Assembly (NCBI GenBank): GCA_019677205.1
Contig: JAAMXY010001698.1
Span: forward strand, 1-57,918
DNA length: 57,918 bases
From: Pinguiococcus pyrenoidosus
Taxonomy: Eukaryota > Sar > Pinguiophyceae > Pinguiochrysidales > Pinguiochrysidaceae
Reading direction: 5' to 3'
Shown: piece after piece, positions 1 through 10,774 of the stretch
Layout of the letters: every line of letters begins with the position of its first letter
How positions within the stretch are numbered: position 1 is the stretch's first letter
Notes under the pieces: model-generated
Databases searched by the model: none
Told to the model about the DNA's origin: nothing
The model's input: the letters and a program-made list of their open reading frames with translations, nothing else
Program-made: the position numbers and the translations under genes

Positions 1-732
1 CATTAATATTCAAAATTGCCGCTGGTACTCGCTCGCGGGTAGTAGGACGCCGCCTCGATCCCCGATCCTCGATATTGCGCACGCACACAGTTGGGATCTT
101 TTTGTTGGTTTTTCCGGTTTTTCCGGTTTTTCTGGTTTTCTGGTTTTTGGTTTTCTGGTTTTCTGGTTTTTGGGAAGGTCTGGGTTTCCAAGTCTGGTTT
201 TCCGACGTCATCTCTTGCTCGGCCAACCGTCGCTATGGACAGCGCCGAAACGACACCGCCCGGGAGCCGGGAGCCTTCCATACGTGGCTCGTGCTGGCGG
301 CGAGCCCCATTGGGCTCGGGAGCTTGCGCCAGCCGGGAGGCTCCCTTCCAAAAACGCCGCTACTGCTGGTACTGGAGGCGCTCCGGAGCGACCCCGCGGG
401 GCGCTGTTCCCCTGTGCCACAGCGTGCTCAGCGCGCTGGCGTGGCATGCAAGGGAAACGGCGCTCGCGGAGGCCTCGTTACGATCTAGTCCGGCCGTCAC
501 ACTCCGCCGAGCGCCGCCGCCGCCCTTGAGCCCCTCTCCGGCGTTGGGCGCCCGCACATGTTTGGCGCTTCGGGTCCCTTCCAAAGCACCGGCGGCCCAC
601 TGGGAGAAGAGCGGCGTCGCTCGCGCAGCTATCGGAGTCGCTGGGGTCCGGCGTCGCTAAAGCGTCCCTATCCAGAGAGTGTCGCCGAGCGCCGACGGAG
701 CTGTGGCACCTCTGCGGCGCTGAGCGCTCACC
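1..732. other. Gene-free interval upstream of the PI3-kinase gene
   Basis: No convincing gene is visible. The open frames here are short, low in complexity and overlap on both strands. The first part holds the T-rich repeat annotated separately, and the rest is GC-rich sequence that probably includes the promoter and 5' leader of the PI3-kinase gene starting at 733. An ATTGG (inverted CCAAT) pentamer lies at 309-313. Confidence 0.6.
109..175. repeat. Degenerate TTTTCTGG/TTTTTCCGG tandem repeat
   Basis: Units of 8-10 bases (TTTTTCCGG, TTTTCTGG, TTTTTGG) repeat about seven times. The strand is strongly purine/pyrimidine biased. In translation the repeat produces artificial Lys/Asn/Gln-rich open frames on the minus strand, which I do not regard as genes. 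Confidence 0.8.
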
Positions 733-3700
733 ATGGCCCGACGAATGCCCAGCCGCGTCGACAGCTTCGACGTGCCGCCGCCTCCGCCGCCTCCGCCGCC
801 CTCGTCACCGCCGCCGAGCGCTTGGGTGGAGAAGACTTGCGGCATCAACACGTTCTTCTGCAACGTGGGTACGTTATGCTGCGTCGTGTCCTCGTCACCT
901 CGTCGCGTGTACGGAGCCGCTCACGTTGGGTGCTCATCCTAGAGACGGAGAAGTTGAATTGGGTGCTGCCGGTGGAGGCGCTGGAGAGCTTCTTGCGCTT
1001 CGCGCAGTCCGACCCGAGCTTCGATGAGCGGGACGAGGAGAAAGGCGAGGACTTCATCCTGCCCCCTCCGTCGCCCAGGAGGTTCGAAGAGGTGAGGCGA
1101 AGGGTAGGCGCGCGTAAATCTGGGGCATGGCGAGACTGACGCGGTGGGGCCCGCAGGAAACGCCGCCGGGAGGGCCTTTTGCGTCTGTCACGAACGCCGA
1201 GCGCACCACGCGCCTGGCCGGCTACAACCTCGTGAAGGAGGCGCGCGTGTTCGCCGACCCGGAGTACGCGGCGTCCAAGCGGCGGCTGGAGAAGTTCGTG
1301 CTGCGCAACCGCCTGGAGCTGTCCGAGTCCTACGTGGTGCGCCTGCGCTTCCCGGAGTACGTGAGTCTCGAGCGCCGCGTCGACGCGTCCGCTGCCAGTG
1401 TGGACTTGCGCTTCCACGTGCTGTTCCCGCCGGACAGCACCATGGGCAGCACCAAGCTCATGTACAACCTCGACCAGACGGTGGGCGTGGTGCTGGACGA
1501 GGTGACCAAGAAGTACCGCAAGAGCCTGCCCATGGAGCAGAAGGCCGCCGTCCAGGCGTCGAACTACGTGCTCAAGGTGTGCGGCCTGGCCGAGTACCTG
1601 GTGCACCGCAACTTCACCCTGGGCTTGTACGACTACATCATCGAGTGCATCATGAAAAACGAGCCGGCCCAGCTGGAGCTGCTCCGCCTCAGCGACGAGG
1701 ACATCGCGCAGCTGGAGCCAGTGGTGCAGGAGAGCGTGGCCGACGCCACGGTGGTCGAGAGGGCCAAGCAGCGGCCCAGTGGCGACGAGTACATCAACGA
1801 TCTGCAGAAAACCGTGCCGGAGAACGATATCCGGCCGGGGCGCATCGACGGGATTCACTACATCCCACTGCGGGAGGTGGACTGGCCCTTCCGCGTGATC
1901 GTGCGCGGCATCCAGAACTGCCCCGCACCGCTCAATGTGGTGCTGGAGAAAGTGCGAGTGGAGATCTACGTCCTGTACAACGGCACGCTGCTCATGAAGG
2001 ATATGCGCGGCTCCGACGTGGCCGCCGACCTCGATGAGGCCACGGTGGTGCTCAATACGCCGGATGTGCCCTACTCCAAAGAGCCACGTTGGCCAGGCTT
2101 CTGGATCGCCAGCACGGCGCACTGCATGGGCAGCATTCCCACCGGCGCCCGAGTGGGCTTCCTTGTGACCGGCACCACCAGCAGTGGCGAGAGGAAGGTT
2201 CTGGGGAGCGTCGCCATCCCATTCATCGACTCGGAGGGACGGCTACGCCAGGGACACCAACGCCTGGGCCTCTGGCCGGCCGACCGCGGCGACGGCGAGC
2301 GAACGCCCAGCATCTCGGAGCTCGCGAGGGCGGTACCGGTCGTCAATCCGGCCGGGGACGCTGGCGTGCTGCACGTGGTCTTCGACTCGTACGAGCTGCC
2401 AGTCATCGTGGTCAATCCCGACCTGAACTCCGTCATCGAAGCCGAAAGCATCGCGAGGGACGACGACGCGGAGATCGAGAGGCGCCTGGACTTGCCGCAT
2501 CCGTCCATGCCGGAGCAGACGCGGCTCTTCCAGATCGCGCGGCAGGACCCGTTGTCCGAGTTGACGCAGCAGGACCGGCACTTGCTTTGGCGGAACCGCG
2601 AGTGGTGCGTGAGCAAACCAGGGCTGCTGCCGAAGTTCCTGCGGGCCGTCAACTGGGTCACCAACGTCGAGGAGGCACGTCAGCTTCTGGTCCGATGGGC
2701 CAAGCACGACCACGACTTCAGCGCCAACATCCTGGAGCTGCTGGATATCCGCTTCGGAGACCCCGTGGTGCGCGAGTACGCCGTGCGCCAGGTAGACGGC
2801 ATGGGAGACTCCGAGCTTCAGGACTACATGCTGCAACTGGCTCAGGTGCTCAAGTACGAGACGTACGACGACTCGCCTCTGGCGCGTATGCTGATCCGAA
2901 GGGCGCTCGCCAGCCCCTTCCGCATCGGCCACAGCCTGTACTGGCTGCTGCGCTCGGAGATGCACAACACCGAAGTGTCGCGCCGCTTCGGTGTGATCCT
3001 GTGGACCTACCTGAGCAACTGCGGGCCGCATCGGTCGTACCTGGAGAGCCAAGTCCGCGTCAACTCGCTGCTCCAGCTGGTGGCCGAGGAAGTGAAGAAG
3101 CGCCAGAAGAAGGCAGACCGCCTCGAGTTCGCCCGCAGCGAGCTGGCGGACCGCGCGGAGGAGCTGCCGAAGACCTTTCAGCTGTGCCTGTCGCCGCGGA
3201 TCGAGTGCTGCGGCATCAACGTGGACGAGTGCAAGGTTATGGACAGCAAGAAGCAGCCGCTGTGGGTGAGCTTCCAGAACGCAGATCCGCGCGTGTCCGA
3301 GCCGTTCCTCGCCATGTTCAAGTGCGGGGACGACCTTCGCCAGGATCTCATGACGCTGCAGGTTCTTCGCATCATGGACAGCTTGTGGAAGCGGCGCCAC
3401 CAGAATCTGCGCCTGCGTCCCTACGGCTGCTGCGCGACGGGCAACATGTTGGGTATGATTGAGATCGTGAAGCACTCCTCCACCATCGCGCAGATCCAGA
3501 CGGCGTTCGGAGGGAAGGCCAGGGGGGCCTTCCTCAACACGCCCATCTGGAGTTTTCTCAACGAATGCGCGCAGAAGAATCGCAAGGACCTGAATGACGC
3601 GATCGAAAATTTTGTGCACTCCTGCGCGGGCTACTGCGTCGCGACGTACGTTATGGGTATCGCAGATCGCCACGCGGACAACATCATGGTCACGGAGTCG

Positions 3701-4099
3701 GGTCACCTCTTCCACATCGACTTCGGCCACTTCCTGGGGAACTTTAAGTACAAGATGGGGATCAAGAGGGAGTGGGCGCCCTTCGTGTTCACCCCGGAGA
3801 TGCAGTATGTGATGGGGAATCGGAAGCAGGACCGATACCTTACCTTCGAGAGGAACTGCTTCGAGGCGTTCAACACCGTCCGGCAATGGGGATACCTTTT
3901 GATTACGCTATTTATTTTGATGGTACCAGCCGGGATGCCCGAGCTTCTGAAGCCAGAGGATGTGTCCTTCCTCAGCGAAATGCTGCACTTGGACGCCACG
4001 GACGCAAAGGCGACCGAAATCTTCAGGGGAGAAATTAAGACGGCCTTGAAGTGCTTCACACGGCGTCTTGACAATTGGGTCCACAACCTCAGACACTGA
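733..4099 (+). CDS. Class I type phosphoinositide 3-kinase catalytic subunit (p110-like)
   Basis: The enzyme phosphorylates phosphoinositides at the 3-OH of the inositol ring and acts at membranes. I join exons 733-868, 943-1091 and 1157-4099, giving 1075 residues. The introns are 74 and 65 bases, and all phases fit. Domain order is a proline-rich N-terminus (a run of nine prolines near residue 14), a Ras-binding-like domain (about 174-270, ending in the family stretch YVLKVCGLAEYL), C2 (about 337-524), helical PIK domain (about 554-733) and kinase (about 763-1074). The kinase has GDDLRQD, the catalytic loop GIADRHADN and the metal-binding HIDFGHFLGNFK. The Ras-binding domain and the lack of C-terminal PX-C2 domains favour class I over classes II and III. 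No p85-binding domain is obvious in the short N-terminus. The start at 733 has a good context (CACCATGG). Confidence 0.93.
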
Positions 4100-4110
4100 G
4101 GGGCGGAGTA

Positions 4111-4158
4111 GCTTTGCTTTGCTTTGCATTGCTTTGCTTTGCGTTACTTTGCTTTGCT
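4111..4158 (+). repeat. TTTGC pentanucleotide repeat in the presumed 3' UTR of the PI3-kinase gene
   Basis: About nine imperfect TTTGC units, some changed to ATTGC, GTTAC or similar, begin 11 bases after the PI3-kinase stop codon. The remaining bases to 4405 are a convergent 3'-end interval in which I see no gene. Confidence 0.8.
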
Positions 4159-4405
4159 GTTGCGGAGTTTCTTCTCGCGCTACTTCGTCCTTAATCGACG
4201 TCTTCCGCAGACTGCTTCTCAGCGTAACAAAGCATGCCTCCGGAAGAACCTATTCTCCGAGAAGCCTATGCCGTGAGTCCAGTTGTAGACGTCCGAGTCA
4301 GTCCCGTAGGTGCAGGGCTCCAAGTTATGGAGTTGCGGCGTCCACCGCATGCATGATGTCAGTTTCGCACGAAGCGCCATGTCAAGCTTAGCTTTCTTGG
4401 TCTTC

Positions 4406-6526
4406 CTACAAAGCTTCACCGCCTTTCGATTCCAGCTTGACTGCGCCTTCCGATGACGAAGCTGCTGCTCGACCATCGCTCACCTTCATCTCTTCGTCAT
4501 TCTCTTCTCTCTTCCCCTCCAAAGACTGTAGCACATCTTTTCCCTGTGTTTTTACAACATCACTCGCAGAAGCCCGGTCACCAGTGGTGGCTTTGGCCCG
4601 GAGCAGTCCGTCGCCTTGCTCCCCTTGATTCCCTTGTTCAGTGTTTCCGGCTTCGCCATCCGGCTGCACCGCCGCCAAAGCGGTATCGCCACCTCCAGAA
4701 ACGGAGCGTTCGTCATTCAAGGTCTTGCCGACTTCCTCTGATGCAGTTGCCAGCAGCGTAGTCTCAGCTGCGTCGCCTCCCTTTGTGCTCTGGCTGTTCT
4801 CAGCTGCTCTTCTTTCTTCTGCAATGAGACGCTGAGCAGGCGGGTCGCCGCTGGGCATCTCGAGCCTCGTCGCCTGCGTCGACGTGTCGTTAGAAGGCTC
4901 TGTCTGCTCATCGTGATCTTCTGTTGCCAGCGCCACTGCTGCCTTTCCAATTTCGACTGATTCTCCATTGCGAGCTCCGGTTCTGCTCTGCTCCCGTGAA
5001 GGCTTGGACTCCTCTCCAAGGCTACTGGCTCCCGCGCTGCCGATGGCCGACGCCTTCATCTCCGCGGTGGAACTGGGGGTATCCGCCTGCGCTTCCCTTT
5101 CCTTTTCTTCTTCAGTCTCGGCATTCCCTTTGACTTCGCCCGCTGGTCCAGATTCGGCCGCAGACGTTGCTCGATCCGTTTGCCGGATGGCGAAGTTTGG
5201 GAAGAGGGCTTTCGTCACAAGCACTTCCCCAGTCAACGGTGACGTGTCATGCTCGGAGAACCACCGGAGAATCGCGGTCCTTTCGTAGGTATGCCCGTCT
5301 GCGGCGACGACGGGGTCGCACATCGGCGCGCCGGTGATCGGACACTCGACGTCTGTTACGGGATCCGCTTCGTCCTCTTCCTCCTCCGCAAACCCTGCAT
5401 ACGGAGAAGCCTCGAAAGCGTCCTCCGTCCAGCTGCTCTGGCGCAGCGGTGACGCGGGTCCCAGGGAAGACGCGGACATCGACGCTCTCTCCTCGGAAAA
5501 GCCGAGGCCCCAAATGATATCGTTCCGCGCCGCTGTCAGGCCTCCTTGTCTCCATCGGCTGGCGTAGTCGGTCACGCCGCCCCAGAGCATGCCCCCAACC
5601 CGCGTGAAGCCCTCGTCGGGAAGGCGCTGGAACGCGTCCGTCACAGTGCCGACCAGCGGCGAGTGATAGAGCGCCGAGGCAGCTCCTTCGATGCGGCCGA
5701 GAATCTTGCCCCTCGGAGCTGGAAGCGGCACCATGAGGAAGCGGTGCACCTCGACCACGCATTTCCAACCTTCGGTCGTTTCCCAGGACACGCGCAAGAA
5801 GTTTTCGTACGCCTCCTCGACCCAAAGCGTCGTATTTCTCGGGAGAGGGTACAGTCTTGCATTCTCCCTGTACGGCAAGGGCAGCACCGCATCCCCTACG
5901 GCAGGCAGGGGCAGAGTTGTGTCGTAGGCGGCCGCGAGATGCACCGATCCCCCTTCCGCCAGAGGCAGCCATTCGTCCATATGACCGACGTTGCCGGTCA
6001 CCAGCGCAGTGATATCAAGGGTCGCTGTCCCAACCACAGCTACGTCGCCGGACAGGTCAGGCGTCTGAGCGGGGGGGCGCATGGGCAAGCCACGGCCCCG
6101 CAGCACGGTCCCGGATCCCTGCTTCCCATCGGCGGCCAAGGCGGGGGTCTCTGGCTCCTTTGCCTCATTCTCGTCCAGAAGGTCGTGGCACACGAAGACG
6201 TCCAGCTTCGTATCCATCTCACCTCTCTCGTCGACGCTCACTTGGAGCGGCAAAACCAGGTTCTCTCGGCCCCATTTCGGGAAGACCGCTTGCGGAACCG
6301 GTGCGGAGCGCCGGCGAGTCCCCTGGAGTCGGAGCTCCACAAACGGATTGATCGAGCCGCCGCGAAAAGCCTGGGCGGCGCGCCCGAGAGACCCGCCAGA
6401 GCGAAGCACGCGAAGCATGGCTCCCGCCTGGGAAGTGGAAAGATCCTTCGCTTCGATGACCTGCACGGTCACGCGGCCCACTTCCAGCTGCGCCTTGGGC
6501 ACTGCTGCAGCTTTCTGAGCGCTCAT
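4406..6526 (-). CDS. C2 domain and U-box protein, probable E3 ubiquitin ligase
   Basis: This is one uninterrupted reading frame of 706 residues from the ATG at 6526. Residues about 12-150 look like a C2 membrane-binding domain: VTVQVIEAKDL is followed by NPFVELRLQG and an acidic turn with VCHDLLDENE. A middle region of unknown type follows. A U-box lies at about 392-455 (CPITGAPMCDPVVAADGHTY, then RWFSEHDTSPLTGE), the fold that recruits ubiquitin-charged E2 enzymes. The last 250 residues are rich in Glu, Ser, Ala and Thr and look disordered. By inference it ubiquitinates targets at membranes, and no substrate can be named. It is tail-to-tail with the PI3-kinase gene and head-to-head with the gene at 7043. 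Confidence 0.85.
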   Translation of the reverse strand: MSAQKAAAVPKAQLEVGRVTVQVIEAKDLSTSQAGAMLRVLRSGGSLGRAAQAFRGGSINPFVELRLQGTRRRSAPVPQAVFPKWGRENLVLPLQVSVDERGEMDTKLDVFVCHDLLDENEAKEPETPALAADGKQGSGTVLRGRGLPMRPPAQTPDLSGDVAVVGTATLDITALVTGNVGHMDEWLPLAEGGSVHLAAAYDTTLPLPAVGDAVLPLPYRENARLYPLPRNTTLWVEEAYENFLRVSWETTEGWKCVVEVHRFLMVPLPAPRGKILGRIEGAASALYHSPLVGTVTDAFQRLPDEGFTRVGGMLWGGVTDYASRWRQGGLTAARNDIIWGLGFSEERASMSASSLGPASPLRQSSWTEDAFEASPYAGFAEEEEDEADPVTDVECPITGAPMCDPVVAADGHTYERTAILRWFSEHDTSPLTGEVLVTKALFPNFAIRQTDRATSAAESGPAGEVKGNAETEEEKEREAQADTPSSTAEMKASAIGSAGASSLGEESKPSREQSRTGARNGESVEIGKAAVALATEDHDEQTEPSNDTSTQATRLEMPSGDPPAQRLIAEERRAAENSQSTKGGDAAETTLLATASEEVGKTLNDERSVSGGGDTALAAVQPDGEAGNTEQGNQGEQGDGLLRAKATTGDRASASDVVKTQGKDVLQSLEGKREENDEEMKVSDGRAAASSSEGAVKLESKGGEAL

Positions 6527-7042
6527 GCTGCTCAAAATTGGACCGTCTCAGTAAGATCACAGGCGACGCCAGGCTCCTCTTTCAACAGGAAACTCCGCTG
6601 ATCTCGAAACGACTGCGCCGCGAGAGGCCGAAGTGCAGTTTAAAATATCTTCCGCGCGATCCTGACGCCGATGCCGGCCAGAAGGTCCCAAATCCCTCAG
6701 GTCGCGACTCTGCTACAGACCTCGGAAGTTGCGAGGTGCACGAGGCGGACTTCGGGCGATCTTGTGGCGCTCCGATACGCATTAATCAGCTGGATGTTCG
6801 GGCACTTCACGCCGATTTCCCGCTTTCGGCTTTCCGCACCGACGCGTCATCGACCGTTTTCGACAACGCTCAGGATCGATAAACGAGATTTGCTTCCAAG
6901 GAGCTCTCTTTCAAAAGGTTTCGATCTCGCTCTTCAGAAGCGATGTGATCGGCCATGGCCAGCCGTCCGTCTGTCCCATCGGAGGCTGTTTTCGCGCCAC
7001 AAGTGCGGATACCGACGCGTGTGAAGGGCAGAGAACGGCTAG
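6527..7042. promoter_or_regulatory. Divergent promoter interval
   Basis: This half-kilobase separates the start codons of the C2/U-box gene (-) and the helical-repeat membrane gene (+). It is less GC-rich than its neighbours and has no supportable gene. It must hold both 5' leaders and the promoters, but I identify no specific element with confidence. Confidence 0.45.
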
Positions 7043-8444
7043 ATGTGGCGCCGTAGCGTCGCAAAGGGTATTCCGCCGCGGCGCTTCCGCTCCAAGCCGC
7101 GTCCCGCGCCGTCCGGCCCAACCTGGGTGAACATGATACGAAGTGGGCGGAGAATCCTGCCCAATCGCGAAGTGTCCCAGCGTGTGGTGGACAACTACAA
7201 GGAGATTGAGGCCCGTCTGATGCGCACGACTCGTGCGTCCAACGTGGAGCAGATTCGACTCGCCTTGACGGCGGCAGCACTGGTGACCGTGTGGGTCTTC
7301 AGCGTTTTTGGGAGACACATTCGTCGATTCTTCTCCAAGCAGACCGCCGAAGTCGCGAGAGAGACGCTTGAGAACGAGGAACTGCAGGTCTGCCCTCTCG
7401 TTTGCTGGCGTAGGAAAGCGTAGGTGATTTTGCACTGATCGCAAGGCTTCCTTCACCGGCTAGGCGAGGACCCAGGAGCTTGCCGCAGCGGTGGTCAGAA
7501 CGATCTTGAACGACGAGGACATTCTGGTCAAGATCACAGCGTTCATCAGGGTAGGCCGAGTCAGATACGCGAGCATTCGTGTGCTTGAGCTCGGCTCTTC
7601 ATGGCGGCCTTCTGTCCACTTCTAGAACACCGCCGATGATGACAACCTGCGCGACGCGCTGGTGCAGCTGGCGTTGCACATACTGCAGCATGATGACACC
7701 TTGGCCGAGGTCAAGGTGCTAGGACTGAAGCTTGTAGACTATATCCTCAAGGTAAGCGCGTGCGCAGTTGCCGAAGGCATTTGCAGATCTGGTTGAGCGG
7801 CCCTTCTCCACAGGACGAGACGGTCACGATTGAGGCGGGTGCTCTTGTGCAACGGACGTGGAACCTCCCGGAAGTACGGACTGCGACGCTCGACCTCCTA
7901 GTGGATCTCCTACAGACGCAGGAAGTGAATCAGGCAGGTTTTCCGTCTCGTGCTACGGGATTTTGTGCCTGGGATCTGACGACGGCTGCAAAACAATCCC
8001 AGGCTGTTCTCGCTCTGCTGACCTCCGTGGCAGACGAGCCTGTCTTCAAGAGCAAGCTTCAGGAGCTTCTCATTGCCGCGACGCATGGCGTCGTGATCGA
8101 CAAGGTACAGCTCACAGCCACTGCCGAACTTCTGAGCTGATCGGCCGGTTTGCGGACTGCTGAAACGGCTTGTTCTCCTCGCTGCTTGTTTCCCTCGCTG
8201 GTCACGTAGGGGGTGCATACAGCAGCGAAGGATTTCGTGCATGAAGTGGTGACGGATACCGACGTGCAGAGAACAGGAGGCCGTAGCCTAAGAGCCTCCG
8301 TCTGGTATTCATTAGAACCTGTCTTGGCAAGGTGAGACAGCGCGGTGCTCCATGCCCCACGACTTGGCTGACACTTCGAACAGGGTCGCAGGCTTTGGAG
8401 CACTAGTGGGCACGGTCCTCATCGTGAGGCTCCTGGCATCATAG
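7043..8444 (+). CDS. Unrecognised helical-repeat protein with N- and C-terminal membrane segments
   Basis: Seven exons join in phase: 7043-7387, 7476-7550, 7626-7751, 7814-7933, 8003-8104, 8210-8331 and 8384-8444, giving 316 residues. A basic, proline-containing N-terminus (WRRSVAKGIPPRRFRSKP), possibly an organelle-targeting sequence, leads to a membrane segment at about residues 76-95 (IRLALTAAALVTVWVFSVFG). Four or so short Leu/Val-rich helical units follow, each built like LVQLALHILQHDDTLAEVK, suggesting an armadillo- or HEAT-like solenoid. The last 18 residues form a second hydrophobic segment. The fourth intron (7934-8002) begins with GC rather than GT and is a multiple of three, so it could also be retained. 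I do not recognise the family and assign no function. Exon joins are well supported by phase and signals. Confidence 0.72.
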
Positions 8445-8473
8445 AGGCTTCTGCACATATGCAAAAGTCGATT

Positions 8474-10061
8474 CTACAGTTCCACCTCATTCTGAACCTC
8501 TTGCATGGCATTCTCGAAGTCCTCTCCCATGAAAACAATGTCTGGACCCCCCTCGTCCCCGCTTTCGCTACCAGCGTAGAACTCGGAAATGGAATGCCCT
8601 GCCGATGGAGGAGGCACGCAAAGTCAGTCAAAGAACTTTCCGACTGCAGGATCAATGGCCACGTACTTGATCTCCTCATGGAGGACCACCGTCGAGTTCT
8701 ATCATGCCCTCGGAGCCTCATCTCGTGAATTTCGTCGTCGTCGTCGTCGTCTCCGGAGGCTTCGAGATCTTCGTGCCTCACTGCAGTGACTCGTCGACTT
8801 ATGTCGTCTGCAACATGCACCTCCTCCTCCTCCTCCTCCTCCTCCTTCATCAGCGCTGTGATGTCTGGCGGGGAGTACCCCTCTGACGAGCCGGAATCGT
8901 CGTCATCGTCATCGCGGCGCCGGCCATCAAGACCGACGTAGTCAGCCTAAGAACAAAGCATGGATTAGGCGTCATGTCCAGAAGTCCTACGCAAGCGGTA
9001 GAAAACTAAACAAGGCACAAGCCGCCGCACCTGAAGCTCCTGCGTAGAGGCCATCGCTCTCATGCGTGCCTTGCCAAACAGACTCATGCCGAAGAAGTTG
9101 CGGCCACGCCGCAGCTGCGGAATCAAGGACTTCTTTGACTGCTTCAACACAGTATCCTGAATCCAGAACTGCAAGACGTTGCAGATGGAAGGCACGACTA
9201 TCATGACCAGGACTACAAGGGAAACGGAGAGGAAGCGATGAGCATCGGGCATCCGCGGAATCGGGATCACCGGTTGGCTTACTCAATTCCAGGTGAGGAT
9301 TCGACTGGATGGGCCCAAACAGCCAATTGCCCATGTCGTCCAAGATCGGAGCGATGGCACCGAGAAACGCCAGAATGACGAGTTTCCCCAGCGACACAAT
9401 ACCAAGCCTGTGCAAGTATCGAACACGGCGAAGGTTGGAAGCTGGAAGACTAGAAATGAATCCAGGGCTCGAGCCTCTTTCTCGCTTACCATGCCATGGT
9501 CTGGACGGCCCAAATGCCCGCGGCTTCTCGTACATTCAGCTGTGCCGTGCTGGTCCCTAAATACTCCGTCTCGGCAGCGAGGAAAGCCTCTTCAAGAAGA
9601 GACTCTGGATCCGACCCATGACGAGGAGCCGCATTCGGCCCATTTTCCGCGGCAAAGGGGCTGCGATGGGCTTGGTAATCGCCATTCTGCGAGAGAAGTA
9701 GCCACAGGCGCCGCTGGTGGCGGTATCGGTCGGCGTGGCTGAGCAGGAGGCTTAGCAGGAGGACGTTCATCAAGGTTCCGATGGTAACGTCAATGATGTA
9801 CAGGTGGAAGTACCACGCGCACTGGTCGCTGTCGGTGCCCAGGTGATGGCTAATGGCCATGCTGATCAGCAGATTCAACAGGTGCGCATACGCAGCACCG
9901 CAGCACTGCTTGCTCACATCCAAGCCCCAGACAAGCCAGGGTCGCTGAGGCCGCTCCAGGAATCTCTTCAGCGCCAGCGTTAGCACGGCAAAGAGCGCCA
10001 AACTCAGTTGAACCAGAGTCGCAAACGCGCCACTGAGGACCTGGCATTCCGGGTGGCCCAT
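8474..10061 (-). CDS. STIMATE: STIMATE/TMEM110-like multipass membrane protein
   Basis: Five exons on the minus strand join in phase: 9490-10061, 9283-9407, 9031-9212, 8667-8946 and 8474-8598. The N-terminal half carries the family signature: an initial CQVLSGAFATLVQ membrane helix, then RPWLVWGLDVSKQ, then WYFHLYIIDVTIGTLMN. Further helices are GKLVILAFLGAIAPILDDMG and ILVMIVVPSICNVLQFW. The tail is hydrophilic with a run of Glu and a run of Asp, and ends in an acidic segment. In animals STIMATE is an ER protein at ER-plasma membrane contacts that promotes STIM1 activation, and fungi have related vacuolar membrane proteins. Which role applies here is unknown. I start at the ATG at 10061, because the longer open frame upstream lacks an ATG. 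The stop lies 29 bases from the stop of the convergent neighbour. Confidence 0.82.
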
Positions 10062-10774
10062 GGCAACGTGATGCCGAGGAGGTCGTGGCGCTCGCGCGGT
10101 GACACAAAGAGACGAAACTCCTTTCCAGAGAAATCTACGCGTCGGAGCGCTCAAGAACGCAGCACCGCATACCGAGAGCTCTCTCAGCCAAGTTGCGCCG
10201 CCTCCTCCCTGATGCCGTGCAGTGGAGGAGAAGGCCCGGACGGCGTTTCCGTGCGGCGTAAAGAGCCACTCGAGACGCCCGCGCGGAGAGAGGGCGCCAA
10301 CAACAAAATTTCGGATTCTGCTGCGCTATAGCATTGGCTATCAAGAATAGTCAAGCATCACCGTCTCACAAAAGTAGTTGCGAATTCATTGACTTTTACT
10401 TTTGGAGTCACAAAATTATGCCGGCTGTTCCGTGGAACGCCGCTCTCCGCCAGTTGGTGCGTGGCATGCGGACCTCAAGAAGAGGGGGTCAATGAGGAGG
10501 CACCGCTTCACGTGCTGCTCGCAGTAGCTGTACGGAGGAGTGGCGCTTTGGGAAACCTTCCCGTGCGGTAGACCGACCTTACGCGCATTGCTGCTTTGGA
10601 CGAAGTCGGCTTTCGGAGCCATTTCACTTGAAGGAATAGGGACAACGGGGAATGCCTCAGTTTCTGACCCAAAGCAAATCTGAATCAAGATGAATGCCTC
10701 GTCTTTCTTTTGATCGTTGGCAATAGCACATGCTGTCTCATCCGCGTGATTTGCGCATCCCACGAAGACACCCC
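10062..10774. other. Gene-free interval, promoter side of the STIMATE-like gene
   Basis: I see no coding sequence that can be supported. The stretch from about 10320 to 10740 is more AT-rich, and an ATTGG pentamer lies at 10333-10337. It should contain the 5' region of the minus-strand STIMATE-like gene and the 3' UTR of the large secreted-protein gene. Confidence 0.5.

Noticed and set aside
3-281. Minus-strand frame with PENQK/NRKN repeats
   Set aside because: It is a translation of the TTTTCTGG tandem repeat and has no homology that I can see.
2243-3886. 547-codon open frame antisense to the PI3-kinase gene
   Set aside because: It lies opposite a gene with strong domain evidence, its translation is rich in His, Val, Leu and Arg as expected for a shadow frame in GC-rich DNA, and it contains no domain.
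8624-8700. Alternative C-terminus of the STIMATE-like protein ending in AVGKFFD
   Set aside because: It needs an intron at a different acceptor. The chosen model has a strong GTACGT donor, a 68-base intron, correct phase and a longer acidic, gene-like tail.
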